A DNA stretch of 64,000 bases from Streptomyces spiroverticillatus (GTDB lineage: Bacteria > Actinomycetota > Actinomycetes > Streptomycetales > Streptomycetaceae). Positions 1 to 7,321 of the stretch are shown here, piece by piece; the first letter of the stretch is position 1; every line of letters begins with the position of its first letter. A program made the position numbers and the translations under genes. The stretch spans positions 682,001-746,000 of the forward strand of contig BMUX01000003.1 in assembly GCA_014650415.1 (NCBI GenBank), given 5' to 3'. A model generated the notes under the pieces. The model saw only the letters and a program-made list of their open reading frames with translations, did not search any database and was not told the origin of the DNA.

Positions 1-383
1 AGGCGTTCCGCCTGCAAAGCTGCTGTGTGCGTGGCCTCGTCCACGGTGAGCTGGACGCGACCACCCACCACTTCAACCCCGTCTCCATGTAGTGGGAGCT
101 GGGTCCGCAGCGCTGCTGCGAGGTCTTGCTCGGCCGCGTCGGGGCGTAACACGTCACAACTGGAGGCGCATTGGTTGATGAGCGTCCGAATGAGACGCGC
201 CGCAGTGCGGGGATCGGCGGTGGAATCGGACGTACGCTGCCACGTCACTTGGACCCGGGCTGTGAAGTGCAGCGTCGGGTCGCAGCTGGCAGGACGGTCA
301 GTAAAGTTGTACGTCCAGGTGGTGGGGGGAGCAGCAACTCTTGATGAGGGGGAGCGGTGCGCCCAGGAGAGGAGCTTCCTCAC
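1..383 (-). CDS. third cassette protein, partial (runs off the left edge)
   Basis: Open frame of at least 127 codons with no stop before the window edge. The GTG start overlaps the TGA of the preceding 957-aa gene (GTGA), so translation is probably coupled. After a short basic N-terminus the visible part has a beta-rich stretch (YNFTDRP, LHFTARVQVTW), two helices, then a beta-hairpin and the start of a charged helix (QLTVDEATHTAAL). The pattern faintly recalls stomatin/band-7 (SPFH)-like domains of actinobacteria, but that is only an impression. Its position as last visible gene of the cassette suggests it acts with the two upstream products. No function is assigned. Confidence 0.7.
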   Translation of the reverse strand, partial: MRKLLSWAHRSPSSRVAAPPTTWTYNFTDRPASCDPTLHFTARVQVTWQRTSDSTADPRTAARLIRTLINQCASSCDVLRPDAAEQDLAAALRTQLPLHGDGVEVVGGRVQLTVDEATHTAALQAER

Positions 384-3253
384 GTGGCGCCGATCCCATC
401 GTTGCCCAGGTCTTCTACACCTGAAGCTCTCTGGGGAGATTGCGTGGCCGGCCCACGAACAGGATCGGGTTCGTTGCCCGCATGTCGATGCTGCACCGCC
501 GTGTAGAGATCGCTGTCGAGAAGCGCTCCCAATTCCTGCCGCAGGGCTTCCCGGTCATCGGCGAATGGGCGCCCTGGACCCTGAACCCAGCCATGTGCGC
601 AAGTGCGCAGCGTTTCGCGTAGAGCCCGTCCCTCCTCCGTTCCTCGTACGTCTACCGACCGCCTCAGGGAGTCCAGTATGAGGCTTTTGAGTGCGGGGTG
701 ATGCAGTGCGGCATCGAGCCACAGGTAGACGGCCTTGTCCACCTCTCGGTCTTCGGTCGGCCCCGGTCCCTGTCTCAACAGAGTCCGCCAGCCGCTGACG
801 AGCCCGGCCACTGGTGGGCGGAAACTGTCCTCTTCCTCAGCATCTGAGTTGTCGAGAAGCAGCGGGATTCCCTCGCCATCGGGCCGTGCAGATGCGGCCA
901 GCGCAGCGAAGGTTCTGAGCCCCACGGTGCCCCTGATCTTTTCCATGCCGCACCACTCGACGACATATCCGAAGAGCATGCGCCGGACGGAGACGTCTGC
1001 CCACAACGTGCGTACCGCGTCCTGAAGGGCACTCGCCACGTCGGGGTGGTCGAACATCGCGGTGTGTCGCAGCCGGCGTAGCGCTTTGCCGGTATGCGTG
1101 CGGCCGAACTCTCCTGTGCAAACCGAGACGACTGCCAGTTGAAGGGAGAGGTCCTTGCGCATGGCCCAGGACAGCAGCATGGCCTGGATGTAGGGCGCAC
1201 TGGCAGGCTGAACGGCAGCGCTGTCGAGGAGCCCTACAGCGAGTGGCCACAGTCCCTTGTCCTTGGCCTTGTCGCCCTTGTCCTTGGTTTGCGCGTGCCA
1301 TGCCTTGACGATCTCTTCCAGCGGCTCCTGCCGACGGTGGCGGACTGCCCAGCGGACCGCGAACTCGCCGATGCGCTCTGCTAGAGCACGCCGATCATCC
1401 CGGCCGACGCTTTCCAACGCCTCCTTGGGCTCATCCAGCGGCGCCTGCGCAAGCCACTCCAGGAACGGGCCGCGGGAGAGAGGGCGGTCGTTCCAGAAGT
1501 ACTCCAGTGCTGCATCGTCCCAGTGCGGGCGCGTGAATCTGATTGTGCCGTCGCTAGTACGTTCCGCGCTGATAGCCCGGGTCATAGCGATTACACCGGG
1601 TGCCTGCTGCCCTGTGACCTTGATTTTCTCGTCTTCAAGCTTCTCTGTCAGGTCGGCGGCCTTGGCGTAGACGTGGCCCACAGAGGCTCCACGTAGCACG
1701 GAAGCGGCCAGCAGGAAGTTGCGCTGGAAGCTGGTACGGCCCGGCTTCTCATGCCATGTGTAGAGATCGTCTTCCCAGTTCTTGCGGGCGGCAGCAACGC
1801 TGGAAGCCTGTTCCGCGATAGACGCTGGCAGATCAACTTCGTCTTCCGCGCGCCGGCGCTGTAGCGCGTTGATGCCGGGCGACCCGGACGTGACGCTTCG
1901 CAGCGCATCCCGTCGAGCTTCCTGTATGAGTTCGACAATGCGCAGAACTTCGGTGGGTCCTTGCCCCTCCAGGAGCGTCTGGATCTGTTGATTCCTCAGC
2001 CACTCGTCCACCGGGAATCCGGGTTGCTCGGCGCGCAGCCAGCGAGTGGCGATGTCTGCGGGTCGGGCCTTGCCCAGCGGGGGTGCGATCCCTTCCGGCG
2101 CGCCACGACGGATGCGCCGCCACTGCTCAGGGGTGGTAAGCACGATGAGTCGGCAGTGGCGTTTGGCGAGTGTGTGCTGGATGGCCTCGACATTGGCACC
2201 GAAGGACTCGTGGATTTCGAAGTCGTCTTCATCCGTAGGGAGTTCCAACACATATCCGCGGTGGTGTTCATGGGGCAGGCGCTTTGCGGGGAAGTACTGC
2301 GAGCCGCCGAATGAGACCGGCCAAACCTCTTTGACGAGCCCGTCCTCCACAAGCCTGGCAAGCAGCGCGTAGGCGGTGATGGTTCGGCTGGTGCCCGGTG
2401 GCCGGTCGAGAACCAGGACAGAGCCTTCAGGCCGCAGGAGTGCGTACGCGCCGTCGAAGCTGCGGTGCTGGCCATGGGTGCCGTCTTGTACGTCGATCGG
2501 CGTTGCGTACGGCTCGGCGTACACCTCGCGGACCACGTCCAGATAGCCGCTGGGGATTGGGGCGTGAGAGTCGAGCGTCTGCTCGAATACATTCTTCACG
2601 CCGATCATCTCGCCGTGATTGACCAGCGCACGTTGCAGCAGTGCCGCATGCCGGAAGGCTTCCACTGCAGATGGCTCGGGAGCCTCCCGCCTGGGAGGTA
2701 TCGGGTCAACACGGACGAGGGAAACCGGGCTGGAAGTCGGTTCGTGGGGGGTGGTGTTGCCGGGGGCCGCGCCCTCTGGTGGAGGTATGGAACCCGCTTG
2801 TGTGTCCTGGGCCTCAGCCTCTCTGGGCTGAGGGATGTTACCGGGGCCCCAACCCGCTGTCGACGAGGAAGTCGAAGCTGACTCTTCGTCCAGAGGGAAA
2901 TCCGGTTTGCCTTGTGCTGTTTCAGAAGCAACTCTGTGGCGCTCTGGCCTCCCTTCTCTGGGCGAGGCTGCGTCCAAAGAAGTGATCGCACGTTGAGCAT
3001 CGAACGGGGTAGCCCCAGAGAAGGAGCCATCGGGCTGCCCTGGTGCCTCGTGATCCGAGGTCGGATCCTCGCTTGCCACGGGTGAGGTGGCTTCAACCCG
3101 ATCCCGGCCCAGGGAAGCGTCCTCCAGCGAACTATCAGGATCTCGCTTCGAGGCGTCGTCGCCTGTTGAGGGCGCCTGTTGCGACTCGTCTAACTTTCGG
3201 CGCTGCTCGTCGTCTTCGTTGTTGGACGGGGTGCGGTCGTAGTCGAAGGTCAT
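380..3253 (-). CDS. 957-aa cassette protein with an eroded P-loop NTPase-like core and helical C-terminus
   Basis: Large protein of unknown function. Residues 1-200 are acidic, Ser/Pro-rich and probably disordered. Residues 275-375 look like a P-loop domain in decay: a hydrophobic strand leads into RPPGTSRT at 284-291, where a Walker A motif would have G-x4-GK-[ST], and the later strand CRLIVLTTP at 367-375 lacks the Walker B acid. Around 500-590 a segment (GRTSFQRNFLLAASVLRGA) resembles the winged-helix part of STAND-type proteins, followed by alpha-helical, repeat-like sequence. Inference: an inactive STAND (iSTAND)-like regulator of a conflict system. The ATG at 3253 is chosen because it lies 16 nt past the stop of the upstream gene; a longer in-frame extension to 3661 would overlap that gene. 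GC is visibly below that of the housekeeping genes. Confidence 0.8.
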   Translation of the reverse strand: MTFDYDRTPSNNEDDEQRRKLDESQQAPSTGDDASKRDPDSSLEDASLGRDRVEATSPVASEDPTSDHEAPGQPDGSFSGATPFDAQRAITSLDAASPREGRPERHRVASETAQGKPDFPLDEESASTSSSTAGWGPGNIPQPREAEAQDTQAGSIPPPEGAAPGNTTPHEPTSSPVSLVRVDPIPPRREAPEPSAVEAFRHAALLQRALVNHGEMIGVKNVFEQTLDSHAPIPSGYLDVVREVYAEPYATPIDVQDGTHGQHRSFDGAYALLRPEGSVLVLDRPPGTSRTITAYALLARLVEDGLVKEVWPVSFGGSQYFPAKRLPHEHHRGYVLELPTDEDDFEIHESFGANVEAIQHTLAKRHCRLIVLTTPEQWRRIRRGAPEGIAPPLGKARPADIATRWLRAEQPGFPVDEWLRNQQIQTLLEGQGPTEVLRIVELIQEARRDALRSVTSGSPGINALQRRRAEDEVDLPASIAEQASSVAAARKNWEDDLYTWHEKPGRTSFQRNFLLAASVLRGASVGHVYAKAADLTEKLEDEKIKVTGQQAPGVIAMTRAISAERTSDGTIRFTRPHWDDAALEYFWNDRPLSRGPFLEWLAQAPLDEPKEALESVGRDDRRALAERIGEFAVRWAVRHRRQEPLEEIVKAWHAQTKDKGDKAKDKGLWPLAVGLLDSAAVQPASAPYIQAMLLSWAMRKDLSLQLAVVSVCTGEFGRTHTGKALRRLRHTAMFDHPDVASALQDAVRTLWADVSVRRMLFGYVVEWCGMEKIRGTVGLRTFAALAASARPDGEGIPLLLDNSDAEEEDSFRPPVAGLVSGWRTLLRQGPGPTEDREVDKAVYLWLDAALHHPALKSLILDSLRRSVDVRGTEEGRALRETLRTCAHGWVQGPGRPFADDREALRQELGALLDSDLYTAVQHRHAGNEPDPVRGPATQSPQRASGVEDLGNDGIGAT

Positions 3254-3269
3254 CGTCTGGTGCCGGCCC

Positions 3270-3791
3270 TCAGCCGATCGGACCTTCGAGGTGTACCCCG
3301 ACTTGCTCGCCTGTTTCGGCAATCGTCTTTGCCGTCTGTACGACGTGCAGTTGTCCCTTTGCTGTGATTCCCTGCGCACGGACCCCAACCTGCTGGCCTG
3401 CGATCTCATCAGAGTGCTGGGAAACCTCCACCCCGGGCCGAGGGCGGTGCTCGTTCCCGAAGGGCAGCCCGCAGCCGTAGACCTCCTCCAAGTCTCGGCG
3501 CAGCTGACCAAGGAGTTCACGGAGACCTGCGTCCTCGCCATCCAGCAGCTCAGGGCGCGAGAGGTATACGCGTAGGGCGCCTTGGGCGTGCATGAGGCGC
3601 TCAGCCCGTGTGTCTGTGAGCTCAGCAACCCGTACCTGGAGTAGGTCAGACCGCCCCGCAACCTGCTCTGGTTCCTCGACCGGTACGCGCCCGGCCCTCC
3701 TGTCGAGCACGGCCCCCGCTCGATCGAACAGGAACTTGACCGCTTCGGTCAGCATCGTCCCGGCGAGCATCGGAAATGTCAGCGGATCCAT
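3270..3791 (-). CDS. 173-aa cassette protein, first gene of the operon
   Basis: Start ATG at 3791 follows a strong ribosome binding site (GGGGAGGGG, about 8 nt upstream). The N-terminus (MDPLTFPMLAGTMLTEAVKF) is an amphipathic or membrane-peripheral helix typical of small actinobacterial proteins paired with NTPase-like partners. The middle is charged and helical (60-115). The C-terminal 50 residues turn into short alternating beta stretches (QVGVRAQG, QLHVVQTA, QVGVHLEG). No family is recognised with certainty. It is separated by 16 nt from the 957-aa gene, so the two are almost certainly cotranscribed. Possibly an adaptor or effector-associated module of the same system; this is inference. 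Confidence 0.75.
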   Translation of the reverse strand: MDPLTFPMLAGTMLTEAVKFLFDRAGAVLDRRAGRVPVEEPEQVAGRSDLLQVRVAELTDTRAERLMHAQGALRVYLSRPELLDGEDAGLRELLGQLRRDLEEVYGCGLPFGNEHRPRPGVEVSQHSDEIAGQQVGVRAQGITAKGQLHVVQTAKTIAETGEQVGVHLEGPIG

Positions 3792-4316
3792 GATGCGTAC
3801 CCCTCCCCGTTCCCCGTTGCGCCCCGGGGCGCCCGTCATAGTCGGTCGCCGCGGTCGTGATCAATCGCCACCCAGGCAAAAGCGTGACTCACAGTATGGA
3901 AGTGATCACTAAGCGGGGAGTCGGGATTCAGTCACATGCGGATGGCAGATGTCGAAGGCGGCTGAATCTTGCATATCCGACCTGATTGCCCCAGGTGCGG
4001 GCGTTCCGGCCTCACTCGACGATGGCTGACAACATGCAATGAGAAGGCGCCTTGGGGGGTGTGGTCAGGGATCTGGTGGGCTCGGCGCATTCACTCCACT
4101 GGGGAGAGAACGCCCAGGCGGCTGCGGGTGACCACTCCAGCACCCGCAGGGTGCTGGAGGTGCCCCGTTCCGGCTTCGGGATGGCTGGTGTTGGCCATCG
4201 AGTCGTTTGGGAGCAACATCGTTCGCGGCAACTGCAACCAAAACTGCAACCACGGCACGACGAAGGCCCCGACCGGTGAACCGGTCGGGGCCTTCATCTG
4301 CCCTGCTGGGCGGGTG
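3792..4316. other. intergenic region between the cassette and tRNA-Ser
   Basis: About 525 nt without a convincing gene. The part next to the cassette (3840-3990) is comparatively AT-rich and should hold the cassette promoter, reading leftwards. A perfect inverted repeat with 11-bp arms and a 3-nt loop sits at 4135-4159. The stretch just before the tRNA contains AACTGCAACC-type direct repeats (4228-4252). Open frames here show no coding character. The position directly downstream of a tRNA 3' end is where integrative elements attach, and this may be an old junction. Confidence 0.5.
4263..4294. terminator. hairpin terminator downstream of tRNA-Ser
   Basis: Inverted repeat AAGGCCCCGACCGG / CCGGTCGGGGCCTT with a very short loop, 22 nt beyond the 3' end of tRNA-Ser on the minus strand. 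Streptomyces tRNA transcripts commonly end at such GC hairpins without a long T-tract; it could act in both directions. Confidence 0.75.
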
Positions 4317-4401
4317 CGGAGGATACGAGATTCGAACTCGTGAGGGGTTGCCCCCAACACGCTTTCCAAGCGTGCGCCCTAGGCCACTAGGCGAATCCTC
4401 C
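4317..4401 (-). tRNA. tRNA-Ser(GGA)
   Basis: 85-nt cloverleaf: acceptor GGAGGAT pairs with ATCCTCC, anticodon loop CTTGGAAAG gives anticodon GGA, a long variable arm typical of class II tRNA-Ser (GTTGGGGGCAACCCC region), and T-loop TTCGAAT. CCA is not encoded. It reads UCC/UCU codons. The accessory cassette begins on its 3' side. Confidence 0.96.
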
Positions 4402-4522
4402 GCCGCAAACAATACAAGACGTTGAGGGGTGCTTGCGACCGCGTTCCCTGGGCGGGGGCTGTGAGGATCCGCAGGTGGGCCCGGGTCGTATTTGGTGGGG
4501 GGCATCGGCTAGGGTGGGCGTC

Positions 4523-4611
4523 AGCCCCTCACGTGGCGCTATCTGACTGAACTCCCCCAGGGCCGGAAGGCAGCAAGGGTAGGTCGGCTCTGGCGGGTGC
4601 GTGGGGGGTCT
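4523..4611 (+). ncRNA. ffs: signal recognition particle RNA, small bacterial type (4.5S/scRNA)
   Basis: The SRP domain IV signature GGCCGGAAGGCAGCAAGGGT is at 4561-4580, including the conserved GGAAGG and AGCA asymmetric loop that binds Ffh. The flanks close a long stem: CCCCTCACG (4525-4533) pairs with CGTGGGGGG (4600-4608), followed by TCTTT. The ~85-nt size fits the Streptomyces scRNA, which targets membrane and secreted proteins to the translocon together with Ffh and FtsY. dnaX follows on the same strand, as usual in Gram-positive bacteria. Confidence 0.92.
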
Positions 4612-4675
4612 TTGCGTTCCCGGCGGGGTGTCTTCGTGTGCTCGGTGAGGTGTCCCGGGGTCGGGGCGGGGCCGG

Positions 4676-4698
4676 TTGTCAGTGGGTCCCGATAACCT
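4676..4698 (+). promoter_or_regulatory. PafBC / RecA-NDp-type promoter of dnaX
   Basis: TTGTCAGTG, then exactly 8 nt, then TAACCT. This matches the actinobacterial LexA-independent DNA-damage promoter consensus tTGTCRGtg-N8-TAnnnT that is activated by PafBC in mycobacteria. The -10 element ends 7 nt before the GTG of dnaX, so transcription should begin at the start codon (leaderless). A second copy of the same arrangement precedes the gene at 25127. Confidence 0.75.
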
Positions 4699-4705
4699 CG
4701 TAGGT

Positions 4706-6907
4706 GTGTCGTCCCTTGCGCTGTACCGCCGCTATCGCCCCGAGTCGTTCGCCGAGGTCATCGGGCAGGAGCATGTCACTGCCCCGCTGATGCAGGCCCT
4801 GCGGAACAACCGGGTCAACCACGCGTACCTGTTCAGCGGGCCGCGGGGTTGTGGAAAGACGACCAGTGCGCGGATTCTGGCGCGCTGTCTCAACTGTGAG
4901 CAGGGGCCGACGCCGACGCCGTGCGGCGAGTGCCAGTCCTGCCAGGACCTCGCGCGGAACGGCCGTGGGTCGATTGACGTCATCGAGATCGACGCCGCTT
5001 CGCACGGTGGTGTGGACGATGCGCGTGATCTGAGGGAGAAGGCCTTCTTCGGGCCGGCCAGCAGCCGGTACAAGATCTACATCATCGACGAGGCGCACAT
5101 GGTCACCTCGGCGGGCTTCAACGCCCTGCTGAAGGTGGTCGAGGAGCCGCCGGAGCACCTGAAGTTCATTTTTGCGACCACGGAGCCCGAGAAGGTCATC
5201 GGGACGATCCGGTCGAGGACGCACCACTACCCGTTCCGGCTGGTGCCGCCGGGGACCCTGCGGGACTACCTCGGCGAGGTCTGCGGCAAGGAGGGCATCC
5301 CGGTCGCGGACGGCGTGCTGCCGCTGGTGGTGCGGGCCGGGGCCGGGTCCGTACGAGACTCCATGTCGGTGATGGACCAGCTGCTCGCCGGTGCGGCTGA
5401 TGACGGTGTGACGTATGCCATGGCGACGGGGCTGCTCGGGTACACGGACGGGTCGCTGCTGGATTCGGTCGTGGACGCGTTCGCGGCGGGGGACGGGGCG
5501 GCTGCGTTCGAGGTCGTCGACCGGGTCATCGAGGGCGGCAATGATCCGCGGCGGTTCGTGGCGGACTTGCTGGAGCGGCTGCGGGATCTCGTGATTCTGG
5601 CGGCCGTGCCGGATGCCGGGGAGAAGGGGCTCATTGATGCCCCTGCCGATGTGGTGGAGCGGATGCAGGCGCAGGCGTCCGTTTTCGGGGCGGCTGAGCT
5701 GAGCCGGGCTGCTGATCTGGTCAATTCCGGGCTGACCGAGATGCGGGGGGCGACCTCGCCGCGGTTGCAGCTGGAGCTGATCTGCGCCCGGGTTCTGCTG
5801 CCCGCGGCCTTCGACGACGAGCGGTCGGTGCAGGCGCGGCTGGACCGGCTGGAGCGCAACGGGGGCGGTGGGGGCGGCGGCTTCGTGCAGGGCGGGGGCA
5901 TGCCGGGGATGCCGCCGGTCGGATACGTTCCGGGGCCCGAGGCGCAAGGGGCTCCGGCGCAGGTCGCTCCCCCTGCGCCCACTGCCGCGCCGATGGCGGC
6001 GCCGGTGGCTCCTGTGGCGCCTGCGGCTCCCGTGGCACCTGTCGCGCCCGCTCCGGCGGCTGAGGCCCCGGCGGCCCCGGCTCCGGCTCCCGTGCGGCGG
6101 CCCGGCGGGTGGCCCACCGCTTCCGCTCCCGGGGCGGGGCGGCCGGAGCCCGTCGCGCCGCCGCAGGCCGCCGCCCCGTTGGTTGCCGCGCCGTCCGCCG
6201 GGCCGGCCCAGGGGGCGCCGCCCAGCCAGGCTGCGGCACAGGGCGCCGCGCAGGTGCGGAACATGTGGCCCAACATCCTGGAGGCCGTCAAGAACAAGCG
6301 GCGCTTCACCTGGATCCTGCTCAGCCAGAACGCGCAGGTGGCCGGCTTCGACGGCACGACGCTCCAGGTCGGGTTCCTCAACGCCGGTGCGCGGGACAAC
6401 TTCGCCAGCAGCGGCAGCGAGGACGTGCTGAAGCAGGTGCTGGCGGAGTCCTTCCAGGTGCAGTGGCGGATCGAGTCGGTCGTGGACGCGGGCGGGGGCG
6501 GGGGCGCCGGGGGCGGTCCGGCGGGTCCCTCCGGGGGCTTCGGCGGCGGCGGTGGCTTTGGTGGCGGCGGCTTCGGTGGTGGCGGGGCTCCCGCGCCCCC
6601 GGCGGCGCCGCGTCCGGCGCAGGACATGGGGGCGCAGGGGGGCGGCGGGGCTGTGTCGCAGGCGGCGACGTCGTACGCGCCCGCGCCCGCCGCCGCGCCT
6701 GCGCCGCAGGTGTCGTACCAGCCGGCTCCGGCTCCTTCGGCTCCGTCGCAGCCGGATCCCGGTCCGCAGCGGCGGCCCCCCGTGTCCGCGGAGGAGGACG
6801 TGCCGGAGGACGACGATCCGGACCTTCAGGAGGACGCGCTGTCGGGGTACGACCTGATCGTGCGGGAGCTGGGGGCGAGTGTCGTCGAGGAGTACGTCAA
6901 CGAGTGA
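4706..6907 (+). CDS. dnaX: DNA polymerase III subunits gamma/tau
   Basis: Clamp-loader ATPase of the replisome: loads the beta sliding clamp and, as tau, links polymerase cores. From GTG at 4706 (protein begins MSSLALYRRYRPESF) it is 733 aa. Walker A GPRGCGKT lies at 45-52, zinc-binding cysteines at 64, 73, 76 and 79, Walker B/DEAH-like IYIIDEAHM near 120-128, and the AAA+ collar domain to about 370. The second half has a very long Ala/Pro/Gly-rich linker interrupted by a folded segment (MWPNILEAVKNKRRFTWILL), and the protein ends in an acidic tail. No Shine-Dalgarno is seen, which agrees with the leaderless promoter ending 7 nt upstream. A longer TTG-initiated frame from 4676 would start inside that promoter and is rejected. 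Confidence 0.95.
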   Translation: MSSLALYRRYRPESFAEVIGQEHVTAPLMQALRNNRVNHAYLFSGPRGCGKTTSARILARCLNCEQGPTPTPCGECQSCQDLARNGRGSIDVIEIDAASHGGVDDARDLREKAFFGPASSRYKIYIIDEAHMVTSAGFNALLKVVEEPPEHLKFIFATTEPEKVIGTIRSRTHHYPFRLVPPGTLRDYLGEVCGKEGIPVADGVLPLVVRAGAGSVRDSMSVMDQLLAGAADDGVTYAMATGLLGYTDGSLLDSVVDAFAAGDGAAAFEVVDRVIEGGNDPRRFVADLLERLRDLVILAAVPDAGEKGLIDAPADVVERMQAQASVFGAAELSRAADLVNSGLTEMRGATSPRLQLELICARVLLPAAFDDERSVQARLDRLERNGGGGGGGFVQGGGMPGMPPVGYVPGPEAQGAPAQVAPPAPTAAPMAAPVAPVAPAAPVAPVAPAPAAEAPAAPAPAPVRRPGGWPTASAPGAGRPEPVAPPQAAAPLVAAPSAGPAQGAPPSQAAAQGAAQVRNMWPNILEAVKNKRRFTWILLSQNAQVAGFDGTTLQVGFLNAGARDNFASSGSEDVLKQVLAESFQVQWRIESVVDAGGGGGAGGGPAGPSGGFGGGGGFGGGGFGGGGAPAPPAAPRPAQDMGAQGGGGAVSQAATSYAPAPAAAPAPQVSYQPAPAPSAPSQPDPGPQRRPPVSAEEDVPEDDDPDLQEDALSGYDLIVRELGASVVEEYVNE

Positions 6908-7102
6908 TCCCCTCGCGGGGCGCTTCGGGGGTGTCCGGGGTGCCCGTGCCGGGGGCGTGCGTTCGCCGGGCCGCGGGTCGCCTCCCGGGGCCGGGTAGGT
7001 GCGGCCCCGCCCCGCTGGGCCAAGGGGTCCCCAGCCCCGCCCCTTCACCTAAACCCGCGGGGCAATGGGACCGGTTCCGTGCGGATGAGTGGGTGGCTGG
7101 GC

Positions 7103-7217
7103 GCGCAGTTCCCCGCGCCCCTGAAGGGGCGCGGAAGCGAGCGGCCCGTACGGGCAGGGTTGCCCGCGCGGCGGGGCCGCAGATCCAGTGCAGCCCCGTG
7201 CCCCTGAAGGGGCGCGG
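7103..7217. repeat. two copies of a Streptomyces intergenic palindromic repeat
   Basis: The core GCGCCCCTGAAGGGGCGCGG occurs at 7115-7134, and a shorter copy (GTGCCCCTGAAGGGGCGCGG) at 7198-7217. The first copy is preceded by GCGCAGTTCCCC. The arms GCGCCCCT / AGGGGCGC are self-complementary. This unit recurs in intergenic regions across streptomycetes (recalled). It may be a REP-like element or terminator; no function is shown here. Confidence 0.7.
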
Positions 7218-7308
7218 ACAGCCCCCTCGTAGCAACGCACAAGCCTCCGCCCCCGCCCCCTTGAGAGGGAACTCCAGCCCCGGAGGGATTCGGCCGCACC
7301 GCAGGCCC

Positions 7309-7314
7309 TAGGCT
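7309..7314 (+). promoter_or_regulatory. -10 element of purD, apparently leaderless
   Basis: TAGGCT is a good Streptomyces vegetative -10 hexamer and ends 7 nt before the purD GTG. No ribosome binding site separates them, so the mRNA probably starts at the initiation codon. No clear -35 is visible. Confidence 0.5.
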
Positions 7315-7321
7315 TCACCCC

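Larger units (their letters stand above)
6908..7321. other. dnaX-purD intergenic region
   Basis: 414 nt of very GC-rich noncoding sequence. It holds two copies of a streptomycete intergenic palindromic repeat (listed separately) and, at its right end, the purD promoter. No gene is supported. Confidence 0.6.

Noticed and set aside
3254..3661. N-terminal extension of the 957-aa protein up to 3661
   Set aside because: It would overlap the 173-aa gene on the same strand for nearly 400 nt, and its residues look like out-of-frame sequence; ATG 3253 lies right after that gene's stop.
3969..4343. Small plus-strand frame next to tRNA-Ser as an integrase remnant
   Set aside because: No integrase motif and the frame runs into the tRNA; no coding character.
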